From Methylomicrobium lacus_A (GTDB taxonomy: Bacteria; Pseudomonadota; Gammaproteobacteria; Methylococcales; Methylomonadaceae): a stretch of 64,000 nt of DNA. The notes below the pieces were generated by a model, which worked only from the letters and a program-made list of their open reading frames with translations, ran no database searches and had not been told where the DNA came from. The stretch lies in contig NZ_CP169217.1 of the NCBI RefSeq assembly GCF_041897535.1, forward strand, positions 3,162,001 through 3,226,000, written 5' to 3'. Shown in pieces: positions 53,285-61,603 of the stretch (positions are counted from its first letter, which is position 1; each line of letters opens with the position of its first letter). The translations under genes were made by a program, and so were the position numbers.

Positions 53285-54370
53285 ATGTCGCAAGATTCAA
53301 TTAACCTCAAATTAGTCGGATTTAGTGAGTTCGAGGAGCGGAACATCGAGTCCGTTCTGTCCCTGGCTGAGCGAGGCTTGCTTAAAAATTGGCGGCTTGT
53401 TACAGCGCCTCCGGTAGATTATTACCTGTTGCCGGAAAGCCTGAATGCACGGATGGAGCAAGAGGATAACTTGAAAGCGTTGCCGCGTGACCGCTGCATT
53501 TTTACCTCCAAGGAAGAAAGCAGTGCGGACAGTGCCAGCAATGATATGTGGTTGTTGTGCGATTCCCGTAGCGTGCCGCGTATCCGGTCAATGATCGAGC
53601 TGTTCAATTTGCTGTGCGAGGATACGCTGACCGAGCGCAGAAATCAGGGGCCCTCGATCGGAACGGTGGAGGCGCCGCCGGTCAATATCACGGCCACGGT
53701 GGCCGCAGTCGCGGAAGTGACCGCAACTCCGGTGCTGGCAGAGGCTTTCAGTCCGCGGCAAGGTTTTATCGGACAACTGCTGGGCGCGGCGGACAAAAAC
53801 GGGCTGCTGATATACGAATTGAATATACCCAACTCACCGGGCCGTATTTATGTTTATCCCGAGCAGCAAGTGTTTTACAGTCCGTCCAGCCTGGATCTGT
53901 TGGCGCCCTTTTTTGCCGCCGATCAGGCGTTGATTTCCTGCACGACCCGAAGCCAGGTGACCGAGGCAGAGCTCGAACAGCTATCCGAAGCCGAAGATTT
54001 GAAGCCTTATACCTTGAGAAGCCTGCTCTGGTACGGGGTGTACAAATCTTCGCAAGGCCGTTTGCTGGAAGGGGCCGCGGCGGACAAGCCCGTGCGCTTG
54101 AAACGTTGGCCGGATTTGAATCTTTCCGATTGTCAGGACTTGATCAAACTGGCCGCCTTCATGCAAAGCAACGCGGTCAGTTTGCTGGTGGTTGCGGAGA
54201 AAACCGGCATTCCGATCAAGATGATCTACGATTTTTATAATGCCTGCGAGATCGTCGGATTGATCGAGCAGAGTTCGGAGGCTGATATCCATAACAAACA
54301 ACTGAATCCTGAAAAAGTCAGTCTGTTTTCTAAAATCAGATCACGACTGAATAAAGCCCACACGGCCTAA
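53285..54370 (+). CDS. Unknown protein of the small-GTPase module, 361 residues
   Basis: I do not recognise a named family. It is soluble. Residues 1-115 look like an alpha/beta domain (INLKLVGFSEFEERNIESVL; MWLLCDSRSVPRIRSMIEL). An Ala/Val/Thr-rich linker follows (about 125-155), then a middle alpha/beta part (FIGQLLGAADKNGLLIYEL), and a C-terminal part from about 250 with LKRWPDLNLSDCQDLIKLAA and LLVVAEKTGIPIKMIYDFYN then ACEIVGLIEQ, which resembles a winged helix. It lies 14 bases before a small GTPase gene and two before a roadblock gene, so it may be a GTPase effector or regulator. It is probably a real gene: good length and a consistent operon. Confidence 0.75.
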   Translation: MSQDSINLKLVGFSEFEERNIESVLSLAERGLLKNWRLVTAPPVDYYLLPESLNARMEQEDNLKALPRDRCIFTSKEESSADSASNDMWLLCDSRSVPRIRSMIELFNLLCEDTLTERRNQGPSIGTVEAPPVNITATVAAVAEVTATPVLAEAFSPRQGFIGQLLGAADKNGLLIYELNIPNSPGRIYVYPEQQVFYSPSSLDLLAPFFAADQALISCTTRSQVTEAELEQLSEAEDLKPYTLRSLLWYGVYKSSQGRLLEGAAADKPVRLKRWPDLNLSDCQDLIKLAAFMQSNAVSLLVVAEKTGIPIKMIYDFYNACEIVGLIEQSSEADIHNKQLNPEKVSLFSKIRSRLNKAHTA

Positions 54371-54384
54371 GCCTCGGATGTGTA

Positions 54385-54924
54385 ATGGACAAGAATCATA
54401 AAATCAAGTTTGTTTTTACCGGTTGCGTCGGCGCGGGAAAAACGACCGCGATCGCCACGATCAGCGAAGTCGTGCCGATTTCAACCGAAGCAAAACCCAC
54501 GGAAGACAGCGTCGTTCGACGCAAAAGTTCAACGACGGTCGCGATGGACTATGGCGAGCTGACGCTGGACGACGGTGAAAAAGTCTATCTTTACGGAACT
54601 CCCGGACAAAGGCGCTTCGATTTCATGTGCCATCTGTTGACCAAGGGGGCGCTCGGATTGATCGTGCTGGTGGACAATACCCATCCGGACCCGATGGGCG
54701 AACTGGATTATTTTTTAAACCTGAACGCCGCCTTCCTGAATCAAGGCGCGGCGGTGATCGGGGTGACTCACTATGATTTGTCGACCAAGCCCAGTGTCGA
54801 TGATTATTACCAATGTCTTGCGGAACGGGGCGATCCCTGGCCCGTTCTTCATGTCGATGTGCGTAAGAGCGAGGATGTGAATTTATTGCTGAATACGCTA
54901 TTGACGACCCTGGAATATGCGTAA
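54385..54924 (+). CDS. Small GTPase, COG2229/MglA-like
   Basis: The 179 residues contain a P-loop GCVGAGKT (13-20), G3 GTPGQRRFDFM (71-81; Gly replaces the usual Asp of DTPG) and LGLIVLVDNTHPDP. In the G4 position THYD (128-131) stands where NKxD is usual, so guanine recognition may be altered. YGTPGQ-R-F-FM is the hallmark of the bacterial COG2229 GTPases that pair with roadblock proteins, and of MglA relatives. It is cytoplasmic, without a membrane anchor or lipid site. It lies between the unknown 361-residue gene and the roadblock gene, which may act as its GTPase-activating protein as MglB does for MglA. Confidence 0.87.
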   Translation: MDKNHKIKFVFTGCVGAGKTTAIATISEVVPISTEAKPTEDSVVRRKSSTTVAMDYGELTLDDGEKVYLYGTPGQRRFDFMCHLLTKGALGLIVLVDNTHPDPMGELDYFLNLNAAFLNQGAAVIGVTHYDLSTKPSVDDYYQCLAERGDPWPVLHVDVRKSEDVNLLLNTLLTTLEYA

Positions 54925-54988
54925 GTCGATTGACCCAGCATAGTTTTTGATTGTTAGTGCGATTAATTTAACTCAACGGAGAAAATAC

Positions 54989-55396
54989 ATGGCTAAACTT
55001 GATGATGTTGTACGTAAAATTGTGAACGATGTTGACGGCGCCCTGGGCTGCGCGGTTGTCGATTTGTCGAGCGGTTTATTGCTCGGCGTGGCGCATAACG
55101 TACCTTACTTCACCTCTTCCTATTTGGAAGCGGTCGCGGCCGCGGCGGTCGACATGATGCGCGGAAAAAATGTCAGGGCGGTTGAATCGCTGCTGTCCAG
55201 CCAACGCGGCAAAACCGTGCAAAATATGATCAAGGAAGTGCAAATGACCACGGACAAAACCTACCATTTCATGGCGACCGTGCCGGACAAGCCGGATTCT
55301 ATGGTCGTATTGATCACCAGCAAGAGCGCGAACTTGGGCATGGGCTGGTCCGCGGTAAGAAGCAACTTGCCGCTGATTGCGCCGCTTTGCCCATAA
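54989..55396 (+). CDS. Roadblock/LC7-domain protein
   Basis: From ATG 54989 (ribosome site GGAGAAA) the 135 residues make a single roadblock/LC7 domain: IVNDVDGALGCAVVDLSSGL, SSYLEAVAAAAVDMMRG, VQMTTDKTYHFMATVPDKPD and SMVVLITSKSANLGMGW. Roadblock proteins dimerise and serve as GAPs or scaffolds for small GTPases (MglB in Myxococcus, CvnB in Streptomyces conservons). Directly after the GTPase gene, it is its probable partner. The 256 bases that follow hold no gene, only a weak hairpin at 55427-55462. Confidence 0.85.
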   Translation: MAKLDDVVRKIVNDVDGALGCAVVDLSSGLLLGVAHNVPYFTSSYLEAVAAAAVDMMRGKNVRAVESLLSSQRGKTVQNMIKEVQMTTDKTYHFMATVPDKPDSMVVLITSKSANLGMGWSAVRSNLPLIAPLCP

Positions 55397-55652
55397 GCGC
55401 TTAGGATAATTCCTCCTCCGCTTGATTGGCGCAAACAAGGTCTAATCCTCTGTTTGACGCCAGTCGGCGGCGGGCGTTAGCGAAAGGAAGCTTTGCCGAG
55501 CCCCATTACCTGACGATTCAATGATCGACGCGTTGAGTCATCACAAGCCCTTTTGTCCGCTCGCTTGAGCGCCGTCTCTCCCTGCCAGCAACGCCACGCG
55601 CAAGCGTAAGATGCTTCCCCGAATTTTTCCGCCCATTTCGCTCTACTGAATA

Positions 55653-57224
55653 ATGCAAACAATAGAACTGATCGGTTCTCACGACGGCGGTGACCATTAC
55701 AACGCCGACATCATTACCGAAATTCTTTCCCAGGATGTGACTTCGTTGGCCTACGGTTCCGAATTTGTCGGCCGGCCGAATACCCGTATTTACCTGGGAG
55801 CAAAAGAGGTCGTCAAATTACGTAGCGAGCTGAGCTTCAATAAGGCCAAGGCGGTGCGCTGGATCAACGCCTCCTTGCAGAAAGAGCGCGAGCTCGGCGT
55901 GCATCATCCGCATAAAACCTGGTTTTTGATCGATACGAGCGCAGGCGGCGATGCCGCGCATGCGGTCATCATTGGCAATATTTGCCCGCGTCTGCAGCCC
56001 ATTCATGCCTTATTCGAAACCCGGCCGGAGTCGGCGGCGACTCGAAGCCAATACCTTCGCATCCTGCATGCGGTATTTGCCGGCTACCTGCATCTGGCCA
56101 AACGGGCGCAACTGAAACTGGACGAAGGGCTGTCGAATTTTGGCGTGGATGCCGAAGGTAAGGTATTTTATCTGGATGACGAATATTACGCCTGGGACAA
56201 TTTCGTTTCCTTTTCGATCATGCTCGGCGTCTACATTCGAACCTATGCCTGGCTGGATCGGGATTTTATCGAACAGATGGGGCGGGATCTTGCGAATTTG
56301 ATCGATGCCGTTTTTGAGGATACTCACTGCAACGTGATCGTGGCCGAACAATTGCGCTCGCTGTTCATGCCCAGCGAAGAGAAAACGCAACTGGTGCGGC
56401 AATTGATCGATACGCTGTTATTGTTTACCAAGGAATCGGCGGCAAAGCATCGCAAGAAACCCGCGGCTTCGGGACGCGGCACCTCACGCTATTTTGCGTT
56501 GCTGGCCGATATTCATGCCAATTATCCGGCGCTGGAGCGTGTGCTGGGCTATTTGGAAGCCGAAAACATTCAGGACGGCATCATCCTGGGCGACATTGTC
56601 GGCTATGGCCCCGATCCTGCCGAATGCATCGAAAGATTGCAGGACTGTTCCTTGAACATCATCAAGGGCAATCATGACCATGCCGCCGCGATCAATAAGG
56701 CGGAAACCGGCTTTTCGCAAACCGCCAAAGCGGTCATCAAATGGACCGCGGAACGCTTATCCGAAGAACACAAGGATTGGCTGAAATACCTGCCGGCCGT
56801 GCTCGAGAATGATGAATGGCTCGCCGTGCACGGGGCTCCGATCGATCCGACGTTCTTTTACGGTTATGTCTATTCGATGACCGCCGAAGACAATCTGGAC
56901 CACTTGCAGCATAAAAACCGGGCGCTATGTTTCCACGGCCACTCGCATATGCCGGGAATCTTTGCGCGCGACAGGCGTCGGGCGGATCATCATGTGAGCG
57001 ATGAGGTCATCGACCTGGGCGCGTATAAGCATGCGCTGGTCTGCCCGGGGTCGGTCGGCCAGCCGCGCAACGGCAATCGCGGCGCGCAATTTGCGATTTA
57101 TGACCGGGAGAAGAAGGTGTTGAACTATATCGCCTTGCCCTATGAGGTCGACGGCGTCGTACAGCGCATGCGCGACTTTGAACTGCCGGAGCCCTTGTGG
57201 CAACGGCTGTTGACGGGAACCTAA
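55653..57224 (+). CDS. Kinase-like domain fused to a calcineurin-type metallophosphoesterase
   Basis: The 523 residues divide near 275. The C-terminal half is an intact phosphoesterase: ADIHANY (Asp286, His288), GDIVGYG (Asp314), GNHDHA (339-344), VHGAPIDPTFF and GHSHMPG (His430, His432), all the metal ligands of the YfcE/ApaH-like class. The N-terminal half has no close family I know, but its order looks like a protein-kinase-like fold: VVKLR with Lys55, then KLDEGLSNFGVDAEGKVFYL and DDEYY (Asn162, Asp175/176), similar to the HxDxxxxN...(I/L)D pattern. The HxD is lost (KLDEG). It follows the roadblock gene and probably belongs to the same module. Substrate is unknown. Confidence 0.82.
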   Translation: MQTIELIGSHDGGDHYNADIITEILSQDVTSLAYGSEFVGRPNTRIYLGAKEVVKLRSELSFNKAKAVRWINASLQKERELGVHHPHKTWFLIDTSAGGDAAHAVIIGNICPRLQPIHALFETRPESAATRSQYLRILHAVFAGYLHLAKRAQLKLDEGLSNFGVDAEGKVFYLDDEYYAWDNFVSFSIMLGVYIRTYAWLDRDFIEQMGRDLANLIDAVFEDTHCNVIVAEQLRSLFMPSEEKTQLVRQLIDTLLLFTKESAAKHRKKPAASGRGTSRYFALLADIHANYPALERVLGYLEAENIQDGIILGDIVGYGPDPAECIERLQDCSLNIIKGNHDHAAAINKAETGFSQTAKAVIKWTAERLSEEHKDWLKYLPAVLENDEWLAVHGAPIDPTFFYGYVYSMTAEDNLDHLQHKNRALCFHGHSHMPGIFARDRRRADHHVSDEVIDLGAYKHALVCPGSVGQPRNGNRGAQFAIYDREKKVLNYIALPYEVDGVVQRMRDFELPEPLWQRLLTGT

Positions 57225-57252
57225 GCGCCCTGCGTATCTCTCGTTATATGCT

Positions 57253-57786
57253 TCAGGCCCTCGTGGAGGGCGGTAGGATTCTACGCTCGACACCGATAAT
57301 GGCTTGATTCAACGTGATCAGATTTTTTTCCGCCTTGATCTGGATACCCATCATATAAAAAATCGGCATCCACAGGGGATTGATCAACACCCCGCCGAGC
57401 GCGCTTTTCAACGTTCTTTTCAAGTTTTTGGCCGGATTGAAAGATTCGGCCAATGAGCCGGCCGGCGCTTCGGAAAACACGGCCGCGATCGGCCGGAGCA
57501 GGGCAAGTTCCTGGCTGTTCAACTGCGTCATCGAGGCGAACAGCTTGCGTTCCATGCGCTGATAATTCCGGTGCGCGAAACACACCGTAATCGCGAATGT
57601 CAGTGCGACCAATGGCAGGAGCACGGTCGGCGGCGCGACCGGCGCGAACGTGGACGACAGCATCACGATCCCGAGGCCCAACATCAACAAGTCTTCCCCG
57701 TGTTCCACATCCCGGTCGATACCCTGGACGATCGCTATCACAGGATTATCGGAAGGCGCATGCAAGTAATGACAGTCTGGTTTCAT
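57253..57786 (-). CDS. Membrane protein of unknown function (177 residues)
   Basis: I do not recognise the family. One long hydrophobic stretch (about residues 33-68; LLMLGLGIVMLSSTFAPVAP then PTVLLPLVALTFAITVCFAH) probably makes two helices. A cytoplasmic-looking part follows (RNYQRMERKLFASMTQLNSQ), then a further hydrophobic segment (GGVLINPLWMPIFYMMGIQ). An AACCTCC on the plus strand next to the ATG gives a good GGAGGTT ribosome site, which supports the start. It converges with the phosphoesterase gene, so membership in that module is unlikely. Confidence 0.65.
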   Translation of the reverse strand: MKPDCHYLHAPSDNPVIAIVQGIDRDVEHGEDLLMLGLGIVMLSSTFAPVAPPTVLLPLVALTFAITVCFAHRNYQRMERKLFASMTQLNSQELALLRPIAAVFSEAPAGSLAESFNPAKNLKRTLKSALGGVLINPLWMPIFYMMGIQIKAEKNLITLNQAIIGVERRILPPSTRA

Positions 57787-58025
57787 AGTAACCTCCGCAA
57801 ACAGACCTGCTCATAAAATCATAAAATAAGCAAAAGTCAAATCGGGTTTGTAACTGTCTGAATTTTCGTAATTTTATGGAAAGGTTGTGGATTGATTGTA
57901 GGAGAGGGGGTTGATTTGTGCCCATGCTTGGTTGGCTAACGGTGAAAATTATGCTTTAATTTGAAATTAAGGTGTATTCGTGGGCGTTTGCCTTTTGGCC
58001 TGAAACCGGACCGCATGGGATCGAT

Positions 58026-58769
58026 ATGTTCAATCAACCAATAAAAACCTGCATCGCCTTGTGTGCGCTCGTTTTCTGTTCGGCTTCTCGGGCGGATATC
58101 TCCATCAATATCAACGGCCAAGAAGTTTATTCGAACGCAAACGGTTATACGAAGTTTCATCCGGAAAATGTTTCGGGTAACGTGGTCGTCAATGTGAATG
58201 GTGAAACGTACCGGCCTCAGGCCAGGCGAACGGAAAAACCTGCGGCGAAGTTCAAAACGGTTAATCCCGTGCCTTCGAGAACCGTGCGGGTGTCGCGCAG
58301 TAAAAACAAACAGCAATTCGAGCAATTGATCGCGAAGACCGCCGACAAGCATCAGGTCGATCCCAAATTGCTGCATGCTGTGATCCAGGCCGAATCCGCC
58401 TACAATCCGTCCGCGGTTTCATCGGCCGGGGCGGTGGGTTTGATGCAGTTGATGCCGGCGACGGCGGCGCGCTTCGGCGTGACGGACAGTTACGATCCGG
58501 TACAAAACATCGAGGGCGGTACGCGTTATCTGAAACACTTACTGCACCTGTTCAATTCCGATTTGCGCCTGGCCGTGGCGGCCTATAATGCCGGCGAAAA
58601 TGCGGTGATCAGGCACCATCATAACATTCCGCCCTATGCCGAAACGCAGCATTATGTCAGCGAGGTATTGGCCTTGCACGAGAACCCGGATCAGATCCGC
58701 AGCTACTTTAGAAAAAGATCGAGTGGTTGTTCGGGGCGGGTGCTTGAATGGAATGTGACGTGTAATTGA
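58026..58769 (+). CDS. Secreted lytic transglycosylase (SLT, MltC/E-like)
   Basis: From ATG 58026 the 247 residues start with a signal peptide cut after SASRA (residue 23). A small beta-rich N-terminal part (ISININGQEVYSNANGYTKF) precedes a lysozyme-like SLT domain: LLHAVIQAESAYNPSAVSSA with catalytic Glu123, GAVGLMQLMPATAARFGV, IEGGTRYLKHLL and LAVAAYNAGENAV. It cleaves peptidoglycan glycan strands in the periplasm. Such small SLT proteins often serve secretion or pilus assembly, but nothing of that kind is adjacent. Confidence 0.9.
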   Translation: MFNQPIKTCIALCALVFCSASRADISININGQEVYSNANGYTKFHPENVSGNVVVNVNGETYRPQARRTEKPAAKFKTVNPVPSRTVRVSRSKNKQQFEQLIAKTADKHQVDPKLLHAVIQAESAYNPSAVSSAGAVGLMQLMPATAARFGVTDSYDPVQNIEGGTRYLKHLLHLFNSDLRLAVAAYNAGENAVIRHHHNIPPYAETQHYVSEVLALHENPDQIRSYFRKRSSGCSGRVLEWNVTCN

Positions 58770-58862
58770 ATGGTACAGTGGGCTTTGAGGAACCTTCATT
58801 GATCAAGGATTTTTCAAGAATTTGATTTGTAATCAGCCAGTCAGTTCTTTTACGGATCAAAT

Positions 58863-58898
58863 AAAAAAGGCCGGACAGCAAAGCTGCCCGGCCTTTTT
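58863..58898. terminator. Bidirectional terminator after the EF-G gene
   Basis: GGCCGG-A-CAGC pairs with GCTG-C-CCGGCC around AAA, with A-run on one side and T-run on the other. It lies 25 bases past the minus-strand EF-G stop and about 90 past the transglycosylase stop, so it can serve both. Confidence 0.88.
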
Positions 58899-58922
58899 AG
58901 TGTCTAACCCGGTGTTGCCGGA

Positions 58923-61007
58923 TTATTTCTTTTTATTGCGCTCTATGGCTTCCTTGATCACTTCGTCAGCCACGTTTTTAGGGCATGGCAGGTAGTGAGA
59001 GAATTCCATCGAGAACTGGCCGCGGCCGGAAGTCATCGTACGCAGGTCGCCGATGTAGCCGAACATTTCGCTCAGCGGTACATCCGCCTTGATCCGTACG
59101 CCGGTGACGCCTGGATCTTGCGATTTGATCATGCCACGGCGGCGGTTCAAGTCGCCGATCACGTCGCCGACATGGTCTTCCGGTGTAAACGCGTCAACCT
59201 TCATGATCGGTTCGATCAATTGTGGCGCTGCCTTTGGAATCGATTGACGGAACGCGGCTTTCGCGGCAATTTCGAATGCAATCGATGAGGAGTCGACCGC
59301 GTGGAAGCCGCCGTCGAGCAGGGTGACTTTGAAGTCCAAGCACGGATAGCCTGCCAAGACGCCTTGATCCAGCATGCTCTTGAAGCCTTTTTCGACCGCC
59401 GGCCAGTATTCGCGCGGTACGTTACCGCCGGTGACCGCGGATTCGAATGCAAAGCCGCTGCCTGGCTCGCCCGGCTCGATCGCATAATCGATCTTCGCGT
59501 ATTGACCGGAACCACCGGATTGCTTCTTGTGCGTGTAGCTGTCTTCGACGCGGCGGGTGATCGTTTCGCGGTAAGCGACTTGCGGCTTGCCGACGATGAC
59601 GTCGACGCCGTGGGTCCGTTTCAGAATGTCGACCTTGATGTCGAGGTGCAACTCGCCCATGCCTTTCAGGATCGTTTCGCCGCTTTCTTCGTCGGTCATC
59701 ACGTGGAAGGACGGATCTTCCGCGACCATTTTGCCGAGCGCGACGCCCATTTTTTCGTTGGAGCCTTTATCTTTCGGGGTAATCGCAACCGAGATAACCG
59801 GTTCGGGGAAAACCATCGGTTCAAGCGTCGCCGGCTTGTCGGGATCGCACAGGGTATGGCCGGTTTGCACGTTTTTCAGGCCGATCAGTGCGATAATGTC
59901 GCCTGCTTGGGCCGATTCGATTTCGGAACGGTCGTCGGCGTGCATTTCCACCATACGGCCAACCCTTTCGTTTTTGCCGGTGTAGGTATTCAGCAGGGTA
60001 TCGCCTTTCTTCAGCGTGCCTGAATAAATCCGAATGAAGTTCAGTGCGCCGAAACGGTCGTCCATGATCTTGAATACCAAGGCGCGCAGCGGACGCTTCG
60101 GATCGACGATCGCATATTCGCCGGTCGGATTGCCCTCGAGATCGGTTTCAGGTTGCGGCTTGACTTCGGTTGGATTCGGCAAGTAATCGACGACGCCGTC
60201 CAGGACGAGTTGCACGCCCTTGTTTTTGAAAGACGAACCGCAATAAGTCGGGAAAAACGCCATGTTGATGGTGCCTTTGCGGATGCAGCGTTTGATGGTA
60301 TCCAAGTCGGGTACTTCGCCTTCCAGATATTTTTCCATCGCATCGTCGTCCTGCTCGACCGCGGTTTCGATCAGTTTTTCGCGCCATTCTTCGACTTTGT
60401 CCGCCATGTCGGCAGGAACGTCTTCTATGCGGTAGCTCATCGGATCTCCGGAATCGTCCCAGATCCATGCCTTACGGGTCAACAGGTCGACCACGCCCGA
60501 GAATTGATCTTCAACGCCGATCGGCAAGGTCATGACCAGAGGGACTGCGCCCAGAACGTCTTCGACCTGCTTGACCACGCGATAGAAATCGGCGCCGATA
60601 CGGTCGAGTTTGTTGACGTAGATAAGGCGGGAGACCTTGGAGTCGTTCGCATAGCGCCAGTTGGTTTCCGATTGCGGTTCAACGCCGCCGGAACCGCAGA
60701 ACACGCCGATGCCACCGTCGAGAACTTTCAGCGAGCGGTACACTTCGATCGTAAAGTCAACGTGGCCCGGGGTATCGATGATGTTGAAGCGATGGTCCTT
60801 CCAGAAACAGGTGGTCGCCGCGGACTGGATGGTGATGCCGCGTTCTTGTTCTTGCACCATGAAGTCGGTGGTCGCGGCGCCGTCGTGCACCTCGCCCAGC
60901 TTGTGAATCTTGCCGGTGAGCTTCAGGATACGCTCGGTCGTGGTGGTTTTACCGGCATCCACGTGCGCGAATATGCCGATGTTTCTGTAAAGGCTTAAAT
61001 CAGTCAT
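58923..61007 (-). CDS. Elongation factor G, second type (FusA2/FusB)
   Basis: This 694-residue translational GTPase has G1 AHVDAGKTTTTERIL, the switch region QEQERGITIQSAATTCFW, G3 DTPGHVDFTIEVYRSL and G4 NKLD, then EF-G domains II-V ending GRGQFSMEFSHYLPCP. FCGSGGVEPQSETNWRYAND and NKLDRIGADF differ from the main EF-G (AVGGVQPQSETVWRQAN; NKMD). The gene also stands alone, not in a str operon with rpsL, rpsG and tuf. That fits the second EF-G of pseudomonads and relatives, which may do recycling or stress-time elongation. The main fusA should lie elsewhere. Confidence 0.85.
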   Translation of the reverse strand: MTDLSLYRNIGIFAHVDAGKTTTTERILKLTGKIHKLGEVHDGAATTDFMVQEQERGITIQSAATTCFWKDHRFNIIDTPGHVDFTIEVYRSLKVLDGGIGVFCGSGGVEPQSETNWRYANDSKVSRLIYVNKLDRIGADFYRVVKQVEDVLGAVPLVMTLPIGVEDQFSGVVDLLTRKAWIWDDSGDPMSYRIEDVPADMADKVEEWREKLIETAVEQDDDAMEKYLEGEVPDLDTIKRCIRKGTINMAFFPTYCGSSFKNKGVQLVLDGVVDYLPNPTEVKPQPETDLEGNPTGEYAIVDPKRPLRALVFKIMDDRFGALNFIRIYSGTLKKGDTLLNTYTGKNERVGRMVEMHADDRSEIESAQAGDIIALIGLKNVQTGHTLCDPDKPATLEPMVFPEPVISVAITPKDKGSNEKMGVALGKMVAEDPSFHVMTDEESGETILKGMGELHLDIKVDILKRTHGVDVIVGKPQVAYRETITRRVEDSYTHKKQSGGSGQYAKIDYAIEPGEPGSGFAFESAVTGGNVPREYWPAVEKGFKSMLDQGVLAGYPCLDFKVTLLDGGFHAVDSSSIAFEIAAKAAFRQSIPKAAPQLIEPIMKVDAFTPEDHVGDVIGDLNRRRGMIKSQDPGVTGVRIKADVPLSEMFGYIGDLRTMTSGRGQFSMEFSHYLPCPKNVADEVIKEAIERNKKK

Positions 61008-61603
61008 GTTGTTACTCTAAATGTTGGGCATAAAAATCTTTTTGCATTAACCGCCCTCGCGTATTCACTCAAGCAAATTCGACAGGAGGTTTGAACGGTG
61101 CAAGGCGTGACCTGCTGCCTGATGCCGAAGACCGCAGTCATGGTAACCAAGGGTTTGGACGGAACGCATCGAAGCCTGCGGTTGGGACAACTTCAAGTGC
61201 TGGCCTTAACCTAAGTTTGTTGCCGAGCACGCACCCAGTTTCGATAGCCGGCTATTTTAACCTAAAACTTTTAAAAAAATATATAAAAACATCAAATACG
61301 TACCGCCCGGCCTTCAGTTCTTGGCGATTTCGGCCCGCTAAGGCTGATCAATAGGAGGAATACAGGGCGCGTCAGAGCGGAGCATTTGCATTATTTCCGG
61401 ATGTACGCAATAGTACCCTCCAGGATGCGATGGTTGCGCGGACGGCAGCGCCATTCCTGAAAGCCATGCGATAAAAGCGGCAGCGCTCCGGTTGTTGGGT
61501 GTTAAAATACGGCCATGATCGGAGATTCTTTGCCTGGAGCCCATCAAGACGATGCGCGGCTCGGCGTCAAAATAATACATTCTAATTAAAGCATGAGGAT
61601 ACT
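61008..61603. other. Intergenic region between divergent EF-G and UPF0182 genes
   Basis: Almost 600 bases without a convincing gene. It must hold the promoters of both neighbours. One small frame (61098-61214, GTG start, 38 residues) has a good GGAGG ribosome site, but its sequence resembles nothing I know. A very A+T-rich stretch lies at about 61255-61300. Confidence 0.4.

Noticed and set aside
55397..55652. A hidden gene in the gap before the phosphoesterase fusion
   Set aside because: Only short frames without ribosome sites are present; the single hairpin (55427-55462) is imperfect and without T-run.
61338..61580. 80-codon minus-strand frame upstream of the UPF0182 gene
   Set aside because: No ribosome site, no recognisable domain and unusual composition.
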